The notes beneath the pieces were generated by a model. It searched no databases. It was not told the origin of the DNA and saw only the letters and a list, made by a program, of their open reading frames with translations. This document shows positions 7,561 through 14,889 of a stretch of DNA of 37,179 nt, piece after piece. Both the position numbers and the translations under genes were made by a program. The stretch is taken from contig NZ_QQAK01000005.1 in assembly GCF_003384035.1 (NCBI RefSeq), positions 1 to 37,179 of the forward strand, read 5' to 3'. The stretch is from Sporosarcina sp. BI001-red (GTDB taxonomy: Bacteria; Bacillota; Bacilli; Bacillales_A; Planococcaceae). Numbering within the stretch: position 1 is the stretch's first letter; the number at the start of each line of letters is the position of its first letter.

Positions 7561-9055
7561 TTATTTCCCGGTATTATATGAAGATGAGTTGCTTTATAGT
7601 GTAATTGCGCGTTATAGGAGAAAGTGTGGGATTGTTAGCAGTAGTGCATTACTGAAAGATATATTCGGTAAAAAAATTATATTGAAGTCTACTTACTTTC
7701 CTAAACATATTGATAAATTAGTCGGTAATTTACCAATCACAACAAAAATTACAACAAAAGAGTTGATTTGTGGGCACACAATGTTTCCGTTTTACACTTC
7801 ATTTATATCTGAAGAAAAGACTATTTCTGCATATAAAATGATGTCAGAAGGTACTGGTAAAAGTATCGAAGGACGAATAGGGATGGGAGGTAGTACAGTC
7901 AAATCTAATATTTATTTAAGATATTGTCCATTGTGCTTCGGAAATGATATTGAGCTATACGGCGAAAGCTATTTTCGAAGAATGCATCAGATTGTTGGCG
8001 GACTATATTGTTTAAAACATGAAGTATTATTGAGAGATAGCACAATCTTCAGTACTCAAATCAATTCAGATTTTTTATGTATCGATGAAGATGTTTGTAG
8101 AGGACAGATAATAGTTGATAAATACTCATTAAAAACTAAGGAATATAACCTTCAGTATCTTAGGAATGCCGAATGGCTATTAAAAAAAGAGTACCAAAGA
8201 GTAGACCTTAGTTATATCATTTCATTTTACATAAACAGCTTGAGGAATAGAGGGTTAGCCACTCCTAATGGAGAGTTGTATATGAATGATGTAGAGAAAC
8301 ATTTTTCAGGTTTTTATCCCAATGAGTATCTTAATGCTATGCAAAGTTCATTAGATTTAGATTGTAATTTGTCGTGGCTAAGAACCTTTGTAAGGGATAA
8401 CGGTAAGAATCGTAGTCCTTTGAGGCACTTATTATTTCTACAATCCCTTGATATTAAAGTGGAGGAGCTCTTTGCTGGTGAAGAGGTAACTGGAAAGATA
8501 AGGGGAACAAGTGCGAGAAATCCTAAGTTTGCTATCGAAGAAATGAGAGCTAAATGGCTTCAGCTATTAGAAGAGAATAGAGATTCATCACGCAGTGAAT
8601 TGAAAACTAAAGGTAAGGGTCTGCACACATGGGTATTCAAGCATGACCGTGAATGGTATGAAAAGGTAACGCCGGTAGTAACACGTAAAAAAACCAGAGC
8701 TTCTTCAATTGATTGGGCAGAGCGTGACCAGGAGTGCCTGCAGATAGCTAAAAGGTCTGTGAGCATAATCCTTAAGAAGGAAGGTAAACCAGTGCGTGTA
8801 ACGCCCTTGAGCGTGAGAACTACTATAGGCGCAAGAAATTGGTATAACAACAAGAAACTAATTCAAACTCGGCAGTATTTACAAGATGTAAAAGAGGATA
8901 TTAATGTGTTCCGGAAGAGAAAAATCAAGTGGGCCATAACCGAAATGAGTGAAAAAGGTGAGAAAATCACGGTATATAAAGTCCAATTATATGCAGGATT
9001 TGGAGGTGGGAATTTAGCAATTAGAAAAATGATTGAGCAATTGTTGAAAGAGTAA
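7544..9055 (+). CDS. tnsD: TniQ/TnsD-family target-site selector, 503 aa
   Basis: The N-terminus has the TniQ signature NYFPVLYEDELLYSVIARY. A zinc-binding module follows: C128-P-L-C131, H148 and C156-L-K-H159. The C-terminal half is long and basic, with HTH-like repeats (SRSELKTKGKGLHTWVFKHD; DWAERDQECL), as in TnsD proteins that bind one attachment site next to a conserved gene. Size matches Tn7 TnsD (508 aa). The start is GTG inside the tnsC end, giving translational coupling; a TTG three bases on is possible. No attachment-site gene is visible beside the element, so the target is unknown. Confidence 0.88.
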   Translation: MLLLINYFPVLYEDELLYSVIARYRRKCGIVSSSALLKDIFGKKIILKSTYFPKHIDKLVGNLPITTKITTKELICGHTMFPFYTSFISEEKTISAYKMMSEGTGKSIEGRIGMGGSTVKSNIYLRYCPLCFGNDIELYGESYFRRMHQIVGGLYCLKHEVLLRDSTIFSTQINSDFLCIDEDVCRGQIIVDKYSLKTKEYNLQYLRNAEWLLKKEYQRVDLSYIISFYINSLRNRGLATPNGELYMNDVEKHFSGFYPNEYLNAMQSSLDLDCNLSWLRTFVRDNGKNRSPLRHLLFLQSLDIKVEELFAGEEVTGKIRGTSARNPKFAIEEMRAKWLQLLEENRDSSRSELKTKGKGLHTWVFKHDREWYEKVTPVVTRKKTRASSIDWAERDQECLQIAKRSVSIILKKEGKPVRVTPLSVRTTIGARNWYNNKKLIQTRQYLQDVKEDINVFRKRKIKWAITEMSEKGEKITVYKVQLYAGFGGGNLAIRKMIEQLLKE

Positions 9056-9095
9056 TAATGCGGTTTTATTGAAGTGCATTAAAGGGAGAGATTCA

Positions 9096-9650
9096 ATGGC
9101 TACTTTTACATACTTAAAAAAAGAAAAATACACAGGCGAAGAAGTTCTTAGTCTATTTAAAAAACTACAAATGTATTATGGCTGGCATTCAACAGTGATT
9201 CATAGTAATCAAGGTACATCGGATGACGGACAACGTTATTCGTCCACTCAATCATCATATCTAAAGGTTCAAGTTGCTATGACAGCAATCAACTTATTTA
9301 AAGAGTCATTTAGTTTGAAAAGGAAAGTGAAAGAAAAATACTGGCAACGGGTATTTTCTGGGAAAAAGATGTATGACGTGGCTGAGCAACTTAATTCCAT
9401 GAAGATACTTTGCGATTTGCAGTATAGTTATGAGTTTGATGAGCAAAATGAAATGTATAGACATCAGATTGATTGTATGAATATTTTATCCCCTGAGTCC
9501 CATGATATTCTTTTATTCTCTTGGGACAAAATGAAGGAAGGGTATCATGAAATAATTTATTTGTTGTTTGGAATTGAAGATAATGTGTTCCAAGGTAATG
9601 AAGAGTATGACGATTTTATTCGAAGGCTAAAGCAAATAGGTAATAAATAA
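9096..9650 (+). CDS. Unknown 184-aa protein, last gene of the Tn7-like operon
   Basis: I do not recognise the family. The ATG at 9096 follows GGGAGAG at a normal distance. The protein is soluble and mostly helical, with aromatic-rich segments (MYYGWHSTVIHSNQG; HDILLFSWDKMKEGYHEIIYLLFG). It starts 40 bp after tniQ in the same direction and ends just before a bidirectional terminator, so it is probably the last operon gene. The position is that of tnsE in Tn7, but it is far shorter than TnsE (538 aa) and shows no TnsE feature. It may be an element-specific accessory factor or the first cargo gene. Confidence 0.7.
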   Translation: MATFTYLKKEKYTGEEVLSLFKKLQMYYGWHSTVIHSNQGTSDDGQRYSSTQSSYLKVQVAMTAINLFKESFSLKRKVKEKYWQRVFSGKKMYDVAEQLNSMKILCDLQYSYEFDEQNEMYRHQIDCMNILSPESHDILLFSWDKMKEGYHEIIYLLFGIEDNVFQGNEEYDDFIRRLKQIGNK

Positions 9651-9712
9651 AGGAAAAGGATGTCATGTATTCTGTATGAGATTTAGGATTGATTTAAAAA
9701 ATATGCAATGTG

Positions 9713-9760
9713 AAGCACTAAGAAAATGATTTTATAAAATTATTTTCTTAGTGCTTTATT
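9713..9760. terminator. Bidirectional intrinsic terminator
   Basis: A perfect 15-bp stem, AAGCACTAAGAAAAT (9713-9727) with ATTTTCTTAGTGCTT (9742-9756), surrounds a 14-base AT-rich loop. It separates the convergent transposition operon (+) and the ATPase gene (-). The 3' T-run on the + strand is short. Confidence 0.75.
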
Positions 9761-9792
9761 ACATAGTGAATTTGAATTGACCTCTGGGAAGG

Positions 9793-12354
9793 TTAGGACT
9801 TCTTATATTGGTTATTTAGAGTAAGGATATACTTAAAGTCCTCATTAAATGCTTCCTTATTCGCACGAACATGCTGACTTTCTATAGGTTGACTATGTCC
9901 AGCCATCCAGCGACACGACTTATCAAAAAGGTTGCTAACAGCTTCTAATTCATCTACAAATGTGCCATCTATAGACCTCACACTTGAAAACATAATATTT
10001 GGTTCATATCTCCGTATTATAGATTTTAAAAATCCTTCTTCTACGATTAACTCACACCAGGTTCTGATATCTGAGTAAGCCTTTTTTAAGTGGTCTTCTA
10101 AAGCATCACCAAAGCATGATTTAGAATTAATTGTTTGGTTATGCTCATTTAGTTTGTTTGTTATTTCTTTTAGATTTTCTAATCTACCAGTAAATGATTC
10201 ACTCACAAATCCTTTATTCATTTTATCTATCTCATCTACCTTGAAAAATTTATCGGTGCTCTTTTTTATCCGACGGCTTGCATTGTATAAATTATAGTAA
10301 AACATAATATTGTGAGTAAATACAATGACCTGTCTTTCATTTGATAGCTCATGAATAAGGGAGGCAATCAGTTCTGTACGCTTATAATCTAAGGAATTTA
10401 CCGGGTCATCAAAGAGTAAAGGATTATAGTCTTTACGCATAGTCAAATCAGTCGCAAACTCAGCTACTGCAACGGCTTTTTGTTCTCCTTCGCTTAATAC
10501 TTGCGACACTTTGTATTCTTCAGATGACACATATTTATTTCGCAAAGTTTTTCCCTTTTTAGGAGTGGTCCTTAACTCAACGAATGGCACCTTTAGTTTT
10601 TCTGAGAAGTGTTTAAAGGTTTCAATATACTCACCGTGAACTATTGCTTTGAAAGCTTCTGATTGTTTTTGTGTCAGTTTATTTGTAGAGAATCTCTTTT
10701 TCACACTTTTGTACGACTCAATACAGTGTTGTCTGTCAAACCAATCTAATAGTAAGTCAAGTGAGCAATGTAACTTCTCATTATTTTTCAAGGACACTGC
10801 TTGAGATTTTAATGGAGCAATGAGTTTTACTATATCGCCATTTTTCGCTTGTATAGAATCCATCCTGTTCTGTAAAGACTCAACTTCCTTGCTAATTTCA
10901 TCTGTGATATCGGACAAATCTAATACTACTTGGTCAGATAACATTTCTTTTGAGGAGAGTAACTTATTAAACAAATCTTTATTACGATTAACTAACTGGA
11001 TAGAGGTCTTAATTCTATCTAAAAGTTTTTCACTTTCAAAAAAAGTAGCGTCTTCTTCAGAAATTTGATTTAGCGATAGACAAATACTATGCTTTTGTAT
11101 CTTATGTTCAATCGCTTGAATCAAGGTACTGTTACCTTTAGAGATATAACTAAAATTATTATTAATTAGATTTACAGCATTTGAATCAAGGGGTTGACTA
11201 CAAAAAACACACGGTTCATTTAGTGTTGCTTTAATAGTTTCAGTCGACTCATAATACTGTTTCGCAGACTGTATTAATGAAATCCATTCATCATTTATAA
11301 CTTCAAGATATGAAACATTTTCTTTAAATTTTTTGTTGTATTCCATTTCTTCTTCTAATTTTTGAGCATATTCATTTATAAGTTCGTTGGCTTCGCTAAT
11401 ATTCTCCAGACTTAGTAGTGTTGACAATTTGTCGAAGGACTCTTTAATTGTCTGAAGTTTAATCTTTTGAGCAGATAATATCTTGAGTTTATCGCTTGGA
11501 TTAGATGATTCCAACTCACTAATCCTTAAATCAATAAAATTCAATTCTTCATTATAAGATTTACTTCTCGGATAATTAATGTCCAGAAATGATTTGACGT
11601 CTGCTTTATTCGTTACCTCTTTTATTATTACCTCAATATCAGCTCTGATTGAATCAAAAGAAGAGTCTGTGAAAAGAAGAGATTGTTGTTTGCTTTCTAA
11701 ATTAATTAAGGATGAGATTTCGACACGGAGCTCATCTAACAAGTTTGATGTTGCTTGAAAGTAATCAAATCCGATAGGAAGAATGGAAAAGGAGATATCG
11801 TCGTCAATTAATGGTACTACAGATTCGCTATCAAAAACATTTAGTTTACATAAATCAGGATGTTCTATATTCATATCAATTATCTCATTCTTTTCAATGT
11901 TATCTATTAGATATTTCACTTCTACTGTTTGGGATGGTATACCAGCTATTTTATCTTTGTCATAAACGTTTGGAAAAATTGTTAGGTCCTTTTCAGAAGT
12001 TAAATAGTTATCTGCTAACTTCCTGAACATCCTAACATAAGATGATTTTCCTGCGCCATTCTCACCGTAGAAGACATTTAGATTTCCACCTAACGAAAAA
12101 TTAGAGTCATTTGAAAGTGCGTTAATATTACGAGGAGACTTTATGTCTTGTATCACTAACCTTACGTTTTCTACCGTCACATCTTTTGACTCAATAACTA
12201 TATCAATTGATTTCTTAGAATCAATTAACGATAGTATCTCTTTTAGTAATTCGGGAATGTTAACCTCGGTTTTTGTAGTAATCTTGTTAATGACATGTAC
12301 TTTCCAGGATTCTTGACCAGCCCATTCTTGCAAGAACTGAATTGCAGACTTCAT
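9793..12354 (-). CDS. Zinc-hook ABC/AAA_13-type ATPase with HEPN-like C-terminus, 853 aa
   Basis: The ATG at 12354 has GGAGGT 7 bases upstream, so 40 extra upstream codons are probably not translated. Motifs in order: Walker A GENGAGKS (97-104), coiled coil (about 250-560) broken by a CVFC hook (382-385), ABC signature LSEGEQK (620-626), Walker B LLFDDPVNSLD (646-656) and H681 in FTHN. This is the SMC/Rad50-like layout of RloC/PrrC-type (AAA_13) proteins. The C-terminal 120 residues hold R764-x3-E768 and a R-x4-H motif, RWMAGH (815-820), matching HEPN ribonuclease motifs and suggesting a toxin activated by DNA damage or phage. It looks like defence cargo of the Tn7-like element. The ATPase call is firm; the nuclease role is inference. 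Confidence 0.85.
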   Translation of the reverse strand: MKSAIQFLQEWAGQESWKVHVINKITTKTEVNIPELLKEILSLIDSKKSIDIVIESKDVTVENVRLVIQDIKSPRNINALSNDSNFSLGGNLNVFYGENGAGKSSYVRMFRKLADNYLTSEKDLTIFPNVYDKDKIAGIPSQTVEVKYLIDNIEKNEIIDMNIEHPDLCKLNVFDSESVVPLIDDDISFSILPIGFDYFQATSNLLDELRVEISSLINLESKQQSLLFTDSSFDSIRADIEVIIKEVTNKADVKSFLDINYPRSKSYNEELNFIDLRISELESSNPSDKLKILSAQKIKLQTIKESFDKLSTLLSLENISEANELINEYAQKLEEEMEYNKKFKENVSYLEVINDEWISLIQSAKQYYESTETIKATLNEPCVFCSQPLDSNAVNLINNNFSYISKGNSTLIQAIEHKIQKHSICLSLNQISEEDATFFESEKLLDRIKTSIQLVNRNKDLFNKLLSSKEMLSDQVVLDLSDITDEISKEVESLQNRMDSIQAKNGDIVKLIAPLKSQAVSLKNNEKLHCSLDLLLDWFDRQHCIESYKSVKKRFSTNKLTQKQSEAFKAIVHGEYIETFKHFSEKLKVPFVELRTTPKKGKTLRNKYVSSEEYKVSQVLSEGEQKAVAVAEFATDLTMRKDYNPLLFDDPVNSLDYKRTELIASLIHELSNERQVIVFTHNIMFYYNLYNASRRIKKSTDKFFKVDEIDKMNKGFVSESFTGRLENLKEITNKLNEHNQTINSKSCFGDALEDHLKKAYSDIRTWCELIVEEGFLKSIIRRYEPNIMFSSVRSIDGTFVDELEAVSNLFDKSCRWMAGHSQPIESQHVRANKEAFNEDFKYILTLNNQYKKS

Positions 12355-12633
12355 GTAATCTACCTCCGTTGGGTAATTAGATACTATGTAAATTGAATGA
12401 TTTCTTGCCACCAATCCTAATGATAACATACAATTCACTGTTAAATTAATATATTCGATATATTTGTAAAACAAAATTCTGGCATATATAATTTATGCGA
12501 ATTAGGATAAATGTCAATTAAACACTATGAATAGACTCCGATGTGATATTTAATGCCGTTAAATCGATGTTGTTATTTATCAGGAATCATTTATTGGAAA
12601 TTAAATCTCAAACTTGTACCATCTACTCTTTAA

Positions 12634-12652
12634 AAGTGTAATCATTACACTT
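12634..12652. promoter_or_regulatory. Palindrome in the ATPase/404-aa divergent intergenic region
   Basis: AAGTGTAA-tca-TTACACTT has perfect 8-bp arms. It sits 70 bp before the 404-aa gene, in the 367-bp region (12355-12721) that must hold the promoters of both divergent genes. It may be an operator. No clear sigma-A promoter could be assigned, and nothing else was recognised in this stretch. Confidence 0.4.
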
Positions 12653-12721
12653 CCTCTTTACTTACCTGATTACATATTTTCATTTTAAGATACATAAAAC
12701 TAATAGTTTAGGGGTGAACCT

Positions 12722-13936
12722 ATGATTTCTATCTCACGTAGAGAACTTTATATAAAGATTTGGTTTAAAGGGATTACAAAAACAGCACAAGAGTTAAATG
12801 TAGTATATAAAAAACTTAAGAAGGTTTGTATTTCGAATGACATCCCGCTACCCACAGCGTCTTACTGGAGTTCTTTGCACATGGGGAAGGAAAAGCCGGA
12901 ACAACCAGCACTGCCTAATCCGGACTTTAATCCCAATATTCTTATAGAGGAAGTCAAACGGAGAAATAAACTTTATGCTGAAACGGAGGAGTCAAAAAGC
13001 ATAAACAACTCTTCAAAAACTACAAATGATGGTAGCTATTCTAAGAGAGACCAGATGCAACGTAATCATTTATTTGGATACTTTGAAGCTGAACAAATTC
13101 TTATGACTGAAGTGTATAGCTCTTTAAAGGTAAATAAAGCATTATCTACTAAGCCACATCAACAAATTGTTTTGTACCGAAAAGAAAAAAGATGGACTGG
13201 CCCGTATTATAGAGAGCCAATTTTACATATTAGTTCTAAGTCAGACGTTATATTTCCCGAAGTTTTAACCTTCATAGACAGTTTATTTAAAGCACTTGAA
13301 AAAGTAGGGGCTGTAATAAAGGTGACAAGCAAGGAAATACAAGTTTTATATAAGAACTATGAACTTTTAATAGCATTTAAAATTCCAACAAATAAAATCA
13401 TGTTAACAATTGATGATAATGACTACTCAAAATACAAGATGTATAAGTTCACCCCCACAGGAAAGATGTATGTTGAAGTAGGCTATAGAGTGGAGTGGAA
13501 TAGCTGGAACAAACATGAGAAACTTATAAAACAAAATTCATCAGACACATTAACTGACTTGTTGAAGAAAGTCTTTATTTATATTTTTTCACTTCCCAAG
13601 ATAATAGACGAAGAAAGTGAGACTCATAGAAATGTCGAGGAAAAAAGACGTTTGGAAATAGAAATACAAAAAATGATAAAGGAACAGCACGATAAGGAAT
13701 ACAACCGAACAAAGGAACTCTTACAGAAGTCAGTAGAATACTTCTATTCAGGTTTAGTGAGAGAGTATGTAGTATCAGAAATGGATGTTGATACGGAAGA
13801 ATATAAGTGGGCATTAAACAAAAGCGATTGGATTAAAGACTCTCGTAAATACCCTGACAGCAATTTAACAAACGAGGATAAAGAAAATCTGATTAGTAAA
13901 AACAAGTCTAAAAGCACGTGGATAGACGATTATTAA
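12722..13936 (+). CDS. Unknown HTH-containing accessory protein, 404 aa
   Basis: The N-terminus (ISRRELYIKIWFKGITKTAQ, then ELNVVYKKLKKVCISNDIP and YW..LHMGK) matches a pattern common in bacterial accessory-island hypothetical proteins. There an HTH of the form RxxLYxxVW...TKxAxxxxxSxxxLxKxCxxxxIPxPxxGYWxxLxxGK is followed by a variable body. The middle (about 140-290) looks alpha/beta. Residues 295-345 are a charged coiled coil (EEKRRLEIEIQKMIKEQHDKEY). AGGGGTGA precedes the ATG. It is divergent from the HEPN-like ATPase gene and may regulate or complete that system. The biochemical role is unknown. Confidence 0.75.
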   Translation: MISISRRELYIKIWFKGITKTAQELNVVYKKLKKVCISNDIPLPTASYWSSLHMGKEKPEQPALPNPDFNPNILIEEVKRRNKLYAETEESKSINNSSKTTNDGSYSKRDQMQRNHLFGYFEAEQILMTEVYSSLKVNKALSTKPHQQIVLYRKEKRWTGPYYREPILHISSKSDVIFPEVLTFIDSLFKALEKVGAVIKVTSKEIQVLYKNYELLIAFKIPTNKIMLTIDDNDYSKYKMYKFTPTGKMYVEVGYRVEWNSWNKHEKLIKQNSSDTLTDLLKKVFIYIFSLPKIIDEESETHRNVEEKRRLEIEIQKMIKEQHDKEYNRTKELLQKSVEYFYSGLVREYVVSEMDVDTEEYKWALNKSDWIKDSRKYPDSNLTNEDKENLISKNKSKSTWIDDY

Positions 13937-14034
13937 TGTAAAAGTCAGCTACATTCATCTTTTTTAGTGTTTCTTTAAGGGGGTGACAAGAAAACAATAA
14001 TAATTTCCTTTAACCCTTTTCCTTGTTCCTTCTA

Positions 14035-14117
14035 TGTAGCCCCATAATAAAGACGTGCAAGTTAAAATAAAGTCGTGCATGGGGGCAGGCGTGGTTTGCA
14101 ATAAAGACATGTCCCAG
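14035..14117 (+). repeat. Tn7-type transposon terminus with three TnsB-like binding repeats
   Basis: TGTAGCCCCATAATAAAG begins at 14035. It has the same layout as Tn7 ends: TGT, 8 bp, then AATAAAG. The AATAAAG-[A/T]C-[G/A]TG motif occurs at 14046, 14066 and 14100, the first two exactly 20 bp apart, like adjacent TnsB sites. As written it is a left-hand end whose interior lies to the right, away from the tns operon. It is therefore not the expected right end of that element. The non-coding stretch 13937-14598 otherwise holds an unusually GC-rich patch (to about 14275) and a terminator. Confidence 0.5.
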
Positions 14118-14411
14118 AAAACCCCTGAACCGGCACGGTGCCTGTATTCCTTCAAACGATTTCTCGCAAATCTTTATTCGAAATCGAGAAAAACGGGAAA
14201 AAAAAGAGGGGGAAACGCTGGAAAAGTGCTCAAAAATGGAGAGAAAACCGGCGGAAACGCGGGAATCATATCCTGACATTATTTTAAATCCCAACGGTCC
14301 ATTGCGCCCTGGCAACGTTTTTCATGAAGTGACTTTTTTATAAAGGAACAAAAATAAATTTTACGTAATACGTTTAGCTATTTTCAGTTGAAAAATGATA
14401 TGTGTTTTATC

Positions 14412-14444
14412 TCCCCTCGGACGAATGGTTCGGGGGATTTTTTT
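14412..14444 (+). terminator. Intrinsic terminator without a nearby upstream gene
   Basis: TCCCC-t-CGGAC pairs with GTTCG-GGGGA and is followed by seven T residues (14438-14444). The nearest + strand gene ends 475 bp upstream (404-aa gene). It may be the displaced terminator of a chromosomal gene separated by transposon insertion. Confidence 0.65.
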
Positions 14445-14598
14445 ATGCTGATTTGCACTTTTAATTCATCGTGAATAGACAAAAATGGCTTGATTCCTCA
14501 TTAAATAAGAACCAAGCGAGTTAACTTAATTTCTATAAGATGTAAGATACATTGGATACAACGTTAATTTTTATCAATGGAAAATAGAGCGGTTAACG

Positions 14599-14682
14599 TT
14601 ATAACTCCATAACATAGGTAACAATAATTCCTAATACCGTTCCAATGGCAATTGTAGCAGCATAAAGAACTCCTTTTTTCAA
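14599..14682 (-). CDS. Possible 27-aa single-span membrane peptide
   Basis: A TTG-started frame gives MKKGVLYAATIAIGTVLGII and continues with VTYVMEL before TAA. A GGGAG site lies about 9 bases upstream. It has a short basic N-terminus and then one hydrophobic segment, which is a typical small-membrane-protein layout. It is too short for certainty, and the TTG start adds doubt. It lies downstream of the MFS terminator and has no clear partner. Confidence 0.4.
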   Translation of the reverse strand: MKKGVLYAATIAIGTVLGIIVTYVMEL

Positions 14683-14777
14683 ATACCCATCTCCCTTATA
14701 CTCTTTTATCAAATGTATTACGTATGACAGGGAGATATGTATTTTTCATGAATCATCAGTCAAACAAGTTAACTAAC

Positions 14778-14833
14778 AAAAAAATGAGCCCTTGCACGTA
14801 GGTCTTAACCTACGTGCAAGGGCTCATTTTTTT
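14778..14833 (-). terminator. Strong intrinsic terminator of the CBS-MFS operon
   Basis: A perfect 26-bp stem (14778-14803 with 14808-14833) with loop CTTA is flanked by A7 and T7. It works in either direction and ends the minus-strand MFS operon 57 bp after its stop codon. Confidence 0.9.
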
Positions 14834-14889
14834 ACTGTGAGTGATAGTGTAAAAACGAAATCAGTCAACGGGTTAATCTTAATTGCGAA

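Noticed and set aside
9096..9650. Reading the 184-aa gene as tnsE
   Set aside because: It is about one third of TnsE length and shows no TnsE-like segment; only the position matches.
9796..12474. 893-codon reading of the ATPase starting at 12474
   Set aside because: The extra 40 codons lack a ribosome site, while the ATG at 12354 has a perfect GGAGGT at ideal spacing.
1627..12653. 12-mer TCATTACACTTC shared by the hairpin (1627-1638) and the palindrome (12642-12653)
   Set aside because: Several shared 12-mers are expected by chance in AT-rich DNA of this length; not enough to claim a common operator.
13937..13990. GGGGGTGACA at 13982-13988 as the right end (inverted TGT) of the tns element
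   Set aside because: Only the ACA and a C-rich octamer resemble the 14035 end; no AATAAAG-type repeats are found at the required spacing.
14055..14276. 73-codon + frame and overlapping minus frames in the GC-rich patch
   Set aside because: They run through the AATAAAG terminal repeats, have no ribosome site and resemble no protein; the patch is better read as transposon-end DNA.
14327..14350. CTTTTTT-8 bp-ACA as an inverted partner of the 14035 end
   Set aside because: One imperfect repeat only, and the flanking 5-bp sequences (TTCTA and AAAAT) do not match as a target duplication.
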